Of a stretch of 64,000 nucleotides of DNA, positions 35,616-47,800 are shown one piece after another. This DNA is from Neostapfia colusana (taxonomy: Eukaryota; Streptophyta; Magnoliopsida; Poales; Poaceae). The notes beneath the pieces are model-generated. The model saw only the letters and a list, made by a program, of their open reading frames with translations, was not told the origin of the DNA and made no database searches. A program made the position numbers and the translations under genes. Positions within the stretch are counted from its first letter, which is position 1. Each line of letters opens with the position of its first letter. The stretch is from positions 113,368,153 to 113,432,152 of the forward strand of contig JASWHV010000003.1 of assembly GCA_030760725.1 (NCBI GenBank). The letters are read 5' to 3'.

Positions 35616-38600
35616 ATGGCCGGAAGAGGAAAAGGACGTGCTGCCAACCCCGCCAACAACAATGATGAGGCATGCAACCCTCATCTTTCTGGAGGCCAGG
35701 ACCGGGGTGGTCGCCGTGAAGAAGTTGATCCTCTCCACCAAATGCTGGAGAATCAAAATCAACTCATCCAGAACTTGATTCAAGTGGTGGCCAACTTGCA
35801 TCAAGTTCCACCTCCACAAGCTGCACCACGCCAACCAAGGTTGAGTGAGTTTCTAGGAACTCAACCTCCAATGTTTGCAAGTGCTGCTGAACCTCTGGAG
35901 GCAGATGATTGGCTGAAGACCATTGAAAGTAAGATGAGGATAATACAATGCCAAGGGTATGAGAGGGTGCTGTTTGCCTCTCATCAATTGCATGGACCTG
36001 CTGCTGATTGGTGGACCGCCTACGTGGCCGCCCATCATGACCCTAAGAACATCACTTGGGAAGAGTTCAAGCGTAGCTTCCGCAACCACTACATCCCAAG
36101 AGGTGAACTCAAAAACAAGAGGAAGGAGTTTTGGGGACTGCAGCAGGGAAACATGATGGTGAGGGAATACCTCACTAAATTTACTCAACTATCCCGTTAT
36201 GCTCCACGAGACATAGAGACCGATGAGCAGAAACAAGATTGTTTCGTAGAAGGACTTACCGCAGAGATGCAGTGTGCAATGTCCTCCAATGAGTATGAAA
36301 GCTTTCAAAAGATGGTGGACAGAGCGTTTGTGGTGGAAAGGAAGCTAAAGGCCCTGGAAAATGAGAATAAGAGGAAGGCGGGATGGTCACATCAGGCCTC
36401 AGGGAGTAACACCCGCCCACGTATGATGCAGCAACCTACGGGGCAGACAAACCGTGCTGCGGTACCCTATTCAGCACCAAGAGGGTACAACCCAAACTAC
36501 AGGCCTCCTGCAGCACCTGCACAGCCGCCACGTCAGTTTGTGCAGCAGCCTCGCCCCGCATATCCACCTCGACCAGCAGTACAAGGACCCCCAAACCAAC
36601 CCCAAGACAACAAGGGCCAAGCATCTAAGATTGGGGTGCAATGTTTCAGCTGTGGTGAAGTGGGGCACTACGCCCATAAATGCCCGAAGAAGAAGCCTGC
36701 GCCGCCACAACAGCAGAATGTAATGAGAGGACGGGTGAACCACGTCACAATGGAGGAAGCACAAGAGGCACCCGACGTGGTAGTTGGTAAGTTTCCTGCC
36801 AATTTACACCTTGCAACTCTGCTGTTTGATTCTGGTGCTACCCACTCGTTCATTGCTCAAGGGTTTGTTAAGAAGTATGACCTAGCAACCACACAAATGA
36901 ACCATATGCTAGCCGTAAACTCTCCAGGTGGAGAAATAAGGACAAGACAAGTGTGTCCCAAAGTGAGCCTAGACATTAATGGGGTAGTATTTACGGCTAA
37001 CCTCATAGTGATAGATTCACAAGGGATAGATATTATTTTGGGTATGGATTGGTTGACCAAACATAAAGGAATCATCCATTGTTCGACCAGAACGGTGGAA
37101 CTAACTCACCCCAGTGGCACCAAAGTAAAGTTCATAACGATACACGAGCCTAGGAGGGACATTAAATTAAGTCAAGTGGAGGTGAAAGTTGAGGAAATCA
37201 GGACTATCAGGGAATATCCAGATGTTTTTCCGGAGGAATTGCCAGGAATGCCTCCCGACCGTGACGTGGAGTTCGCAATTGAGCTAGTACCGGGAACAGC
37301 CCCGATATACAAGAGACCTTATCGAATGGACTCCAAGCAGCTAGAAGAGCTCAAGGATCATTTGAGAGAATTGACGGAGAAGGGGTATATTCGCCCTAGT
37401 TCCTCACCATGGGGAGCTCCGGTGATATTTGTGCCTAAGAAAGACGGAACCCAAAGGTTATGCGTGGATTACCGTGCCTTGAATGGGGTAACCATCAAGA
37501 ACAAATACCCATTGCCCCGCATTGAAGACTTGTTCGATCAGTTGAGGGGAGCTTGTGTGTTCTCAAAAATTGATCTCAGGTCGGGGTACCACCAACTCAA
37601 GATAAGGCAATCTGATATTCCCAAGACAGCTTTCGTATCTCGGTACGGACTGTATGAATACACTGTCATGCCTTTTGGGCTAACCAATGCCCCGGCATAT
37701 TTCATGTATCTCATGAACAAGGTATTCATGGAATATCTGGACAAATTTGTGGTGGTTTTCATAGATGATATTCTCGTCTTCTCCAAAGATGAAGAGGAAC
37801 ATGAGAAACATCTAAGGTTGGTGTTACAGAGGCTGAGAGAACACCAACTATATGCCAAGTTGAGCAAGTGTGAGTTTTGGCTGAAGAGAGTTCCCTTTTT
37901 AGGACATATAATCTCGGAGGGAGGAATATCCGTAGATCCCGCCAAAATCGAAGATATCCAGAAGTGGAAAACCCCTGAAAATGTCGGGGAAGTTCGAAGC
38001 TTTTTGGGATTGGTTGGATACTATCGACGGTTTATTGAGGGATTCTCCAAGATCTCGAGACCTCTCACCAAACTGTTGGAGAAGGGAATCACATTCACCT
38101 GGACGCCACAGTGCGAGACGAGCTTTCAAGAGCTAAAGAAGAGATTGACAACAGCCCTAGTGTTGGTGATGCCAGATATGCAGAAGAATTTCACAGTGTA
38201 CTGCGATGCCTCTGGAAATGGGTTGGGATGTGTTGTCATGCAAGAAGGACATGTCGTGGCATATGCATCCCGGCAGCTTCGGAAGCACGAGAAGAACTAT
38301 CCTACACATGACCTAGAACTAGCTGCAGTGGTACACGCGTTGAAAGTTTGGCGGCACTATTTGATGGGGAAGAGGACCGAGATATATACGGATCATAAGA
38401 GTTTGAAGTACATATTCACACAGCCAGATCTCAACCTCAGACAAAGGAGATGGTTAGAGCTAATCAATGATTTTGATGTGGGCATCAACTATCATCCCGG
38501 GAAAGCAAACGTCGTGGCCGATGCTTTGAGTCGGAAAGTGCAGGTCAATAAGTTGAGTTTGAAGGACATGCCTGCAGAATTGAAGGACGAGGTTATAAGA

Positions 38601-40084
38601 CTCAATCTATGTCTAATAAATAGTGGTGAAGCCATCGCCATGGAAGTGGACTCCACACTTGAGCAAGACATACGCGAGGGCCAAAAGAATGATGAGAAGA
38701 TACAGGAGATCAGACAGCTTATCAAGGAAAATAAAGCTCCTGGTTTTAGAGAGGATGAACAAGGAACGGTGCGGCACGGGAAAAGGATCTGTGTGCCAGA
38801 AGTAAAAGAGATCCGTGAATTAATTTTGAAGAGGCTCACGATTCCGACTATTCCATTCATCCTGGGAGTACGAAGATGTACCAGGACCTCAAAAGCAGGT
38901 ATTGGTGGTATGGCATGAAGCGAGATGTCGCGGAACATGTTGCCCTATGTGACACATGTCAGTTGGTGAAAGCAGAACATCAACGACCCGCGGGATTATT
39001 GCAACCACTCAAAGTGCCTGAATGGAAGTGGGAAGAAATCAGCATGGATTTTGTCGTGGGATTGCCTAGGACCCAATCAGGGTATGATTCAATATGGGTC
39101 ATTATTGATAGGCTAACCAAGGTAGCTCATTTCATCCCTGTGAAAGAAAGCTACAGCGGATCCAAATTGGCAGAATTGTACATGTCAAGGATTGTGTGTT
39201 ACCATGGAGTGTCAAAGAAGATAGTGTCGGACCGAGGGACACAGTTCACCTCGAGGTTTTGGCAAAAGTTGCATGAAACCATGGGAACCCATCTGAATTT
39301 CAGCTCTGCCTATCATCCCCAAACTGACGGGCAGACGGAGAGAACCAATCAGATCCTTGAAGATATGTTAAGGGCATGTGCACTCAAAAACAATAGGAGT
39401 TGGGACAAGAACTTACCGTATGCGGAGTTTTCCTATAACAACAGCTATCAAGCTAGTATGAAGATGTCACCGTTTGAAGCTTTGTATGGAAGAAAGTGCA
39501 GAACTCCCCTATTTTGGAACCAAACAGGAGAAAGTAAAGTGTTTGGTCCAGAAGTGCTACAAGAAGCCGAGGCGAAGGTGAGGGAGATTCGCAACAATTT
39601 GAGGATAGCACAAACACGCCAAAAGAGCTATGCCGATGTACGAAGAAGAGAGCTCGTATTCAACATAGGAGACTATGTTTATCTCAAGGTGTCCCCTATC
39701 AGAGGACTTCGTCGGTTCAAGGTGAAAGGGAAGTTGTCACCTTGATACATCGGACCCTTTCAAGTGTTGGAAAGAAAAGGCGAAGTGGCGTACCAACTAG
39801 AGTTACCGGCTCATCTATCGGACGTGCACGATGTATTCCATGTGTCACAACTCAAGAAATGCCTGAGGACGCCTGAGGAGGTGTTACCCATGAATGAAGT
39901 GGATGTAGCTGAAGATTTGTCTTATGTCGAGCAACCATACAAGATTTTGGAGACGATGGAACGCCTCACCAGAAACAAGAGAATCCGGATGTGCAAGGTG
40001 CAGTGGAAGCATCACTCAGAAGAGGAAGCCACCTGGGAACGGGAAGATGAGCTCAAGGCACAATTTCCGGAATTGTTTTCCTAG
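35616..40084 (+). pseudogene. gag-pol polyprotein of E1 (gag-PR-RT-RH-IN-chromodomain), one frameshift and one stop
   Basis: Starts MAGRGKGRAANPANNN at 35616. Gag core EPLEADDWLKTIESKMRI...QLHGPAADWW; CCHC knuckle CFSCGEVGHYAHKC at about 344-357; protease DSGA at 405-408; RT with catalytic FIDD at 715-718; RNase H with Asp864 (YCDAS), HDLELAAV, YTDHKSL and Asp969 (ADALSRK). A missing G near 38831 then shifts the frame, so the open frame runs on to an artefactual stop at 38918. Integrase continues in the next frame: CDTC, catalytic Asp 39047, Asp 39230 and Glu 39338 (35 residues between the last two). TGA at 39743-39745 replaces the CGA codon present in E2. The chromodomain end (KVQWKHHSEEEATWE) closes at 40084. 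Allowing for the lost base, the ORF is 1490 codons, as in E2 and F. Gag and pol are one frame, as in many chromoviruses. Confidence 0.93.
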
Positions 40085-40115
40085 AAACACCAATCTCGAG
40101 GACGAGATTTCTTTT

Positions 40116-40129
40116 AAGGGGGGTAGAGC
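40116..40129 (+). promoter_or_regulatory. polypurine tract of E1
   Basis: aaggggggtagagc lies directly before LTR2 (TGTAACACC). Confidence 0.9.
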
Positions 40130-43100
40130 TGTAACACCCCAAATTTTGATTCAAAACTCTAAACCATGTTCAGAGGGGAATTTAAAAATTTTTGGACGTG
40201 TTGCATGTTTTGCAAAAATTCAAATTCAAACTGGAAATCAAATTATACTCAAAACAGAAAAGAAATGGAAAAAGAAAAAGAGAAACGGGAAAAAAACCGG
40301 CCAGTGGGCCGAAACCCGCCAGCCGGCCCAGTTTCCTCGCGCCAGCCCGCCCCCGCGCGCGCCGCGCTGTCTCTCACAGACAGGTGGGACCCACATGTCA
40401 TCCCTAACCCCGCGACCCCGGACTCTCTCCCGCGCGCGCGATCGCAACCGACCGGATTTCCGCGTCCTGCAGCCGAATTCTGGTCCCAAACAACTCAAAC
40501 TCGATCGCAACAGACCCACCGCCCTCCCCCGGCTATAAAACCCCAGCCCCGATCGGTTTTTCCCACGCGATCGCCGATTTTTACTCCGGTGAGCACCGAG
40601 ACTTCGCCGGTGAATTCTGGCCGATCTAAGCTCGGAAACTCTGATCTAACTCGCTGGTCTTGATCCACCGCCTCCGGGGAACTTTGCAGGTGCAGAAAAC
40701 TCGGAGACTTACGGTGTAAACACAGCGCCGACGAGCTTCGCCGTGGTTTTTCCTCGGACCTCGCCGCCGATCACTTTCCAGGACCCCCGAGATCGAGAAA
40801 ACCCCCGAGGTGAGATCCCTGACCTCCCCTCTACCGATGTAGGCCATAAGATCACAGTTCTAGGCAGAATTCCCGCGGATCCGAAACTTTCCGGCGAGAT
40901 CGCCGCTTCCCGCCGCCGTGCGCCGCCGGCAGCGCCGCCCGCGCTCGATCAGAGCGACGTGGCCGCTTGTGCGCCGTTTATTTTAAATCGCACGGTAGGG
41001 TTTAAAACCCCGCGTACCGGTTCGATGTTATAATCCCAGCCGTCGGTTTAAAATCGGACGGTCCACGTCAGCCCCGCATTATAAAGACTGGAATTCTTAC
41101 GTGCTACCCCCTGGGGTTCTCTGGAATTGAGAGCTAGCCCCGGAAACTTCAGATCTAGCCCCTGGAACTCCAGAAAATCATGTAAATTCATTTAAAAATC
41201 AGTTTTAGCCCCTGGACTTAATAAAAATTAGGAAAAATACCTCTGATAAGTGTAGCTAGACCCCTGGAAATTATGAAATTAATATTATAGACCCTGTAAT
41301 GGGGTGAATTCATTATTTTAGCCCTGTTTAGTATTTAATTTAGAAAATTGAATATGTGACTAGTGTTTAAAAATTAAAAAGGGGGACAAACATATTGTCA
41401 AAATTAAGTTAAAGACTTTCTCAGTGTTTAGAAAGTTTTGGATTTGGACAGAATTGAATCTGTTTAATTTATTATTCACATTTAGGGACACATTTTTAAG
41501 TAAAGAATAGCTCTAGAAAAATAGGGAAAATAATTATGAAATAGTTTACATCAGAGGCCAAGGTCAAAATATGTTATTCAATTATTTAGGACCAAAACCT
41601 ATACTGCTTAGATGATGTGTATTACTAATTTCATAATAAAATACACAATTATACATAGGAATATAAATCTGAAAATATAGCAACTAGTAAATGATAAATG
41701 GAGTTTTTAAAAATTCAAAGAGTTCAGTTTAGGGTTGATAGAAATTATGAAGGCACATATGGAGAAGAAAAATACTTTTCTTACATACTTGGTAGTTTAA
41801 TATAAGGAATTGATTTAAAACTGAAACACACATATATATATATATATATATAAATATAGTATGTAAGTATAAATATGAACACCAAAGTAGGAATCATACA
41901 CATATAAATAAAAGTGTATGCAAGCCACAGATCAACACACAAAGTAACCACAACACATATAATGGTGAATGAATTTCATAAATATGAATGTGTGGTTTGT
42001 ATGAAGTAAGAAGTGTGAACTATGTCTTATGATTGTTGTTTTTCTTTTGCTATGTGTGATGGTATGACGTAGAACCTGTTCAAGAGCAAGTTATTCCTTT
42101 CCAAGATCAGGACTACCCATTTCAAGAGCAGCAAGAAGGAGGCAAGTGTCCTTGACCACTTTGATCCTATGCTAGGATGTGTAGATAGAATTATTTGCAT
42201 TGTCAAATGAAATATGAAACCCATGCTAGGAAGTTTCCCTAGAATTGCATTACCTTGTTTCCTTGTAGCTTGGGTTGGGATTTATTTTGTCATGTCATTT
42301 ATTTACATGCATATGCTTAGCCATGCTTAGAATGGGATATTTGGGATATGAGATCATCAGTTTATATTACCATACTCTTGAATGAGACATTGTGAGTTAT
42401 GTAGAGGTAGGGATCAAGGCAAGTTGGATGTTTTGGTTGTGTGCTGGGTGCACGAGACTTGGGTTTGTGTTTAGTACTTGCCAGGATCCTAAGGACCGGT
42501 TCATGGAGCATGTAACCCGGCTTTACAGTGCCAACCACATGCTGAGATGGGGCAGCTTGGCCAATTAATTAGGTGTATCCCCGGCGTAGTATGGGTGTGT
42601 TGGATGGTGCGGGAAGTAGGTGTCAGCTGGACTACCATATGAACCGCAAGGCTCAAGAGGGGGCCACTGCAGCGGGGTTGGAGCCTCTTGTATGCTGTTA
42701 GGGGTGAAACCTCAGTGGGCCCACGCTCGTCGGGAATCCCTTTGTAAAGGCTTCGTAGTGATCTCCTGGCTGCACACCTGGGAAGTGTGAATGTGGATCG
42801 TAGCCACTGGCATAATGGAGGTTCTTTTAGTCCACCCGGCAACGGGGGATGAAATCACTACATGTGGGTACAGTGGTACAAACTCTGCAGAGTCAAAACT
42901 GTCTTGACAGCCGTGCTCACGGTTAAGAGCGGCCTGGACTTATTCATGATTAGAGGATTGATGGTTTTGGAAGTTAAGCGGGGAGCTTAACACTGGAAAT
43001 GATGTTATGGTTATAGGATTATGATGATGGGATGAGAGATTGGGACCATTTCACCTGTGTAGTAATGTAGGTGCTTAATAAGCTAAGGTGATAGGTATTA

Positions 43101-43536
43101 ATTGCGTAGTGCTTTAACCATGAGTTCAAACTCTCCTTGTTCTAGCCATGCATGATATAATTTTCCCACACTTGCTGAGTACCATTGGTACTCAACCTTG
43201 CATATTTGTTGGTTTATATTGCTGCTCAGGTCAAGATAATGAGGTGGTGTATAATGACCAAGATTTTGGACCCGAGGAAGGATTTTAGGTTCATGAAGAC
43301 CCCCGGGCAACGCCTGTGATGGAGCCCTAAAGAATAATATTCCGCTGCTAGTTTATTTACTTGTGATGAAGCATTAGTGTCCATTGTGACATTTACGATG
43401 TAAGACTTATTTATATTCGACACCTGGCTTGTAATAAATGATGCTTCACTATTTGTCATCACATGTATGAGAAAATGATCCTGGCATACATGTGATATTC
43501 ACTTGGTTGTTTCTTCGGAAAAAACCGGGTGTGACA
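40130..43536 (+). repeat. LTR2, shared central LTR of the E array
   Basis: 3407 bp. It is preceded by E1's polypurine tract and followed by E2's PBS, so it serves as 3' LTR of E1 and 5' LTR of E2. It matches LTR3 in length and in indels (for example shorter text around 40410-40440) far better than LTR1. TATA box at 40533-40540. Confidence 0.93.
40379..40399. promoter_or_regulatory. 21-bp near-palindrome, LTR2
   Basis: Arm GACAGGTGGG, centre A, arm CCCACATGTC, as in LTR1. Confidence 0.6.
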
Positions 43537-43540
43537 GACT

Positions 43541-43553
43541 TGGTATCAGAGCC
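43541..43553 (+). promoter_or_regulatory. primer binding site of E2
   Basis: tggtatcagagcc, 4 bases after LTR2; identical to that of E1. Confidence 0.93.
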
Positions 43554-43752
43554 AGGGTTGCCCGTAGGAACGTGGACCTAGGTAGAAATGGACGTATTTA
43601 AGGACCCTATTTTCTTAAAAACTATTTTCCAAGGTGTGGGTTGAAAGGTGTTATTAAAGGAGTCATTTTCTTCATCTTACCCCAACTTTCATTCAAAATA
43701 GGATTTTTGTTTGAGAATTTATCTAACCTAATTTTAAATTCTTTTGTTTTAG

Positions 43753-44532
43753 ATGGTTCACATGATTCGCACCGCTCGTAAGTCCACAGGATGGAGAGTT
43801 CCCGTAGTTGCCCTTGCCGAAAGAGAGGAGAGTCGCCCAGTGACGTACCTTTCCTACGGATTGGCAGTAGGAGATTTGTTGCGCCGTCTTCGACGTATGC
43901 TCGAAGCCGCCGGCAATACGGGCAAGCTGATCATCCACTATAACTCCACCAGGACCATCCGTGAGAAGAGGGAAGAATGGAGTTCGGAGATGAGGATTAT
44001 ACACGAGAATCAGCTGCTTAAGATTCACCACTCTCCAGCTTGTCGAGCAACACAAGTTGACGCGGAGAAAGATATCACCTGGGAGGCCATCACCTGCCAG
44101 AGTCACATCTATCGTCGCCACTTGGACAAAACTGAGTACATGTATGTCCTCTAACGTGAGAGTGGTACTACGGAGTACAAGTACCCACCGGTGCAGCAAG
44201 GGACTTCCCATGAGCACATGGACTTGTGCTTGGAGGATGCTGCTATGCTCAGCACTCGACTGCAGGAGTGTCAACAAGAGCTTCAGGATGTCCGAGACAC
44301 CCTGAAGGAAACGGAGGCGTTGCTGCGAGCTTGCTTAAAGGCGAGAGAAAGAGGAGATGGGAATGAACTGTGTGTCACTGTGAGTGATCCATGGACTCCT
44401 GACTCCCCGGATCGCCGAGCGATCAGGCGTCGTCGCACTTCTCCACCAGCAGCCTCCCCACCCAAAGCAGAGTCAGAAGGTAGCCGAATTGAGGAGGAAG
44501 ATCCCGAGGAGCCAGCTCAAGAGGACGAGTAG
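43753..44532 (+). pseudogene. leader ORF of E2, one nonsense codon
   Basis: Same 260-codon length as the E1 leader ORF with few substitutions. TAA at 44152-44154 replaces the CAA codon in E1 (a C to T change) and splits it into about 133 and 125 codons. The start again directly follows cttttgttttag. The downstream part with the coiled coil and acidic tail remains open. Confidence 0.75.
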
Positions 44533-44833
44533 TGTAGAGTCTTTCCCCTAGCTAGCAAGAGGTCGAGTAGTCGAGTCGTTACGTAGTTAATGGTGTGATA
44601 ATGCTTGGTGTGTGACGTGAGTTGTGGAAGCCATGAGCAATTGTCCACAGCCTCGTCTTCAGATTGTTTTGCTTTGGTGTGTGAACCCACAGGAAATAAT
44701 AGTGCATTTATTTGGTGTGAGATATGAACCCTCGTAAAAGCATAACAAAGCCTCAACACTTCAAAGTACAAACAAATGAAAATAGTAAGATGATGCTAAA
44801 TGATTTCAAATTGACATTGGTTGATTCTGCCAG

Positions 44834-47800
44834 ATGGCCGGAAGAGGAAAAGGACGTGCTGCCAACCCCGCCAACAACAACGATGAGGCATGCAACCCTC
44901 ATCTTTCTGGAGGCCAGGACAGGGGTGGTCGCCGTGAAGAAGTTGATCCTCTCCACCAAATGCTGGAGAATCAAAATCAGCTTATCCAGAACTTGACTCA
45001 AGTGGTGGCCAACTTGCATCAAGTTCCACCTCCACAAGCTGCACCACGCCAACCAAGGTTGAGTGAGTTTCTAGGAACTCAACCTCCAAGGTTTGCAAGT
45101 GCTGCTGAACCTCTGGAGGCAGATGATTGGCTGAAGACCATTGAAAGTAAGATGAGGATAATACAATGCCAAGGGTATGAGAGGGTGCTGTTTGCCTCTC
45201 ATCAATTGCTTGGACCTGCTGCTGATTGGTGGACCGCCTACGTGGCCGCCCATCATGACCCTGAGAACATCACTTGGGAAGAGTTCAAGCGTAGCTTCCG
45301 CAACCACTACATCCCAAGAGGTGAACTCAAAAATAAGAGGAAAGAGTTTCTGGGACTGCAGCAGGGAAACATGACGGTGAGGGAATACCTCACTAAATTT
45401 ACTCAACTATCCCGTTATGCTCCACGAGACATAGAGACTGATGAGCAGAAACAAGATTGTTTCGTGGAAGGGCTTACCGCAGAAATGCAGTGTGCAATGT
45501 CCTCCAATGAGTATGAAAGCTTTCAAAAGATGGTGGACAGAGCGTTTGTGGTGGAAAGGAAGCTAAAGGCCCTGGAAAATGAGAATAAGAGGAAGGCGGG
45601 GTGGTCACATCAGGCCTCAGGAAGCAACACCCGCCCACGTATGATGCAGCAACCTACGGGGCAGACAAGCCGTGCTGCGGTACCCTATTCAGCACCAAGA
45701 GGGTACAACCCAAACTACAGGCCACCCGCGGCACCAGCACAGCCGTCACGTCAGTTTGTGCAGCAGCCTCGCCCTGTATATCCACCTCGACCAGCAGCGC
45801 AAGGACCCCCAAACCAACCCCAAGACAACAAGGGCCCAGCATCTAAGATTGGGGTGCAATGTTTCAGCTGTGGTGAAATGAGGCACTACGCCCATAAATG
45901 CCCAAAGAAGAAGCCTGCGCCGCCACCACAGCAGAATGTAGTGAGAGGACGGGTGAACCACGTCACTATGGAGGAAGCACAAGAGGCACCCGACGTGGTA
46001 GTTGGTAAGTTTCCTGCCAATTTACACCTTGCAACTCTGCTGTTTGATTCTGGTGCTACCCACTCGTTCATTGCTCAAGGGTTTGTTAAGAAGCATGACC
46101 TAGCAACCACACAAATGAACCATATGCTAGCGGTAAACTCTCCAGGTGGAGAAATAAGGACAAGACAAGTGTGTCCCAAAGTGAGCCTAGACATTAATGG
46201 GGTAGTATTTACGGCTAACCTCATAGTGATAGATTCACAAGGGATAGATATTATTTTGGGTATGGATTGGTTGACCAAACATAAAGGAATCATCCATTGT
46301 TCGACCAGAACGGTGGAACTAACTCACCCCAATGGCACAAGAGTAAAGTTCATAACGATACACGAGCCTAGGAGGGACATCAAATTAAATCAAGTGGAGG
46401 TGAAAGTTGAGGAAATCAGGACTATCAGGGAATATCCGGATGTTTTTCCGGAGGAGTTGCCAGGTATGCCTCCCGACCGTGATGTGGAATTCGCGATTGA
46501 GCTAGTACCGGGAACAGCCCCGATATACAAGAGACCTTATCGAATGGAATCCAAGCAGCTAGAAGAGCTCAAGGATCATTTGAGAGAATTGACGGAGAAG
46601 GGGTATATTCGCCCTAGTTCCTCACCATGGGGAGCTCCAGTGATATTTGTGCCCAAGAAAGACGGAACCCAAAGGTTATGCGTGGATTACCGTGCCTTGA
46701 ATGAGGTAACCATCAAGAACAAGTACCCATTACCCCGCATTGAAGACTTGTTTGATCAGTTGAGGGGAGCTTGTGTGTTCTCGAAAATTGATCTCAGGTC
46801 GGGGTACCACCAACTCAAGATAAGGCAATCTGATATTCCCAAGACAGCTTTCGTATCTCGGTACGGACTGTATGAATACACTGTCATGCCTTTTGGGCTA
46901 ACCAATGCCCCGGCATATTTCATGTACCTCATGAACAAGGTATTCATGGAATATCTGGACAAATTTGTGGTGGTTTTCATAGATGATATTCTCGTCTTCT
47001 CCAAAGATGAAGAAGAACATGAGAAACATCTAAGGTTGGTGTTACAGAGGCTGAGAGAACACCAACTATATGCCAAGTTGAGCAAGTGTGAGTTTTGGCT
47101 GAAGAGAGTTCCCTTTTTAGGACATATAATCTCGGAAGGAGGAATCTCCGTCGATCCCACCAAAATCGAGGATATCCAGAGTGGAAGACCCCTGAAAATG
47201 TCGGGGAAGTTCGAAGCTTTTTGGGATTGGCTGGATACTATCGACGGTTTATTGAGGGATTCTCCAAGATCTCGAGACCTCTCACTAAACTGTTGGAAAA
47301 GGGAATCACATTCACCTGGACGCCACAGTGCGAGACGAGCTTTCAAGAGCTAAAGAAGAGATTGACAACAACCCCAGTGTTGGTTATGCCAGATATGCAG
47401 AAGAATTTCACAGTGTACTGCGATGCCTCTGGAAATGGGTTGGGATGTGTTCTCATGCAAGAAGGACATGTCGTGGCTTATGCATCCCGGCAGCTTCGGA
47501 AGCACGAGAAGAACTATCCTACACATGATCTAGAACTAGCTGCAGTGGTACACGCGTTGAAAATTTGGCGGCACTATTTGATGGGGAAGAGGACAGAGAT
47601 ATATACGGATCATAAGAGTTTGAAGTACATATTCACACAGCCAGATCTCAACCTCAGACAAAGGAGATGGTTAGAGCTAATCAATGACTTTGATGTGGGC
47701 ATCAACTATCATCCCGGGAAAGCAAACGTCGTGGCCGATGCTTTGAGTCGGAAAGTGCAGGTCAATAAGTTGAGCTTGAAGGACATGGCCGCAGAATTGA

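Noticed and set aside
38318..38918. The C-terminal end of the E1 long frame (LTIPTIPFILGVRRCTRTSKAGIGGMA) as a real protein tail
   Set aside because: It is the out-of-frame reading after a single-base loss near 38831; E2 and F read EAHDSDYSIHPGSTKMYQ at the same place.
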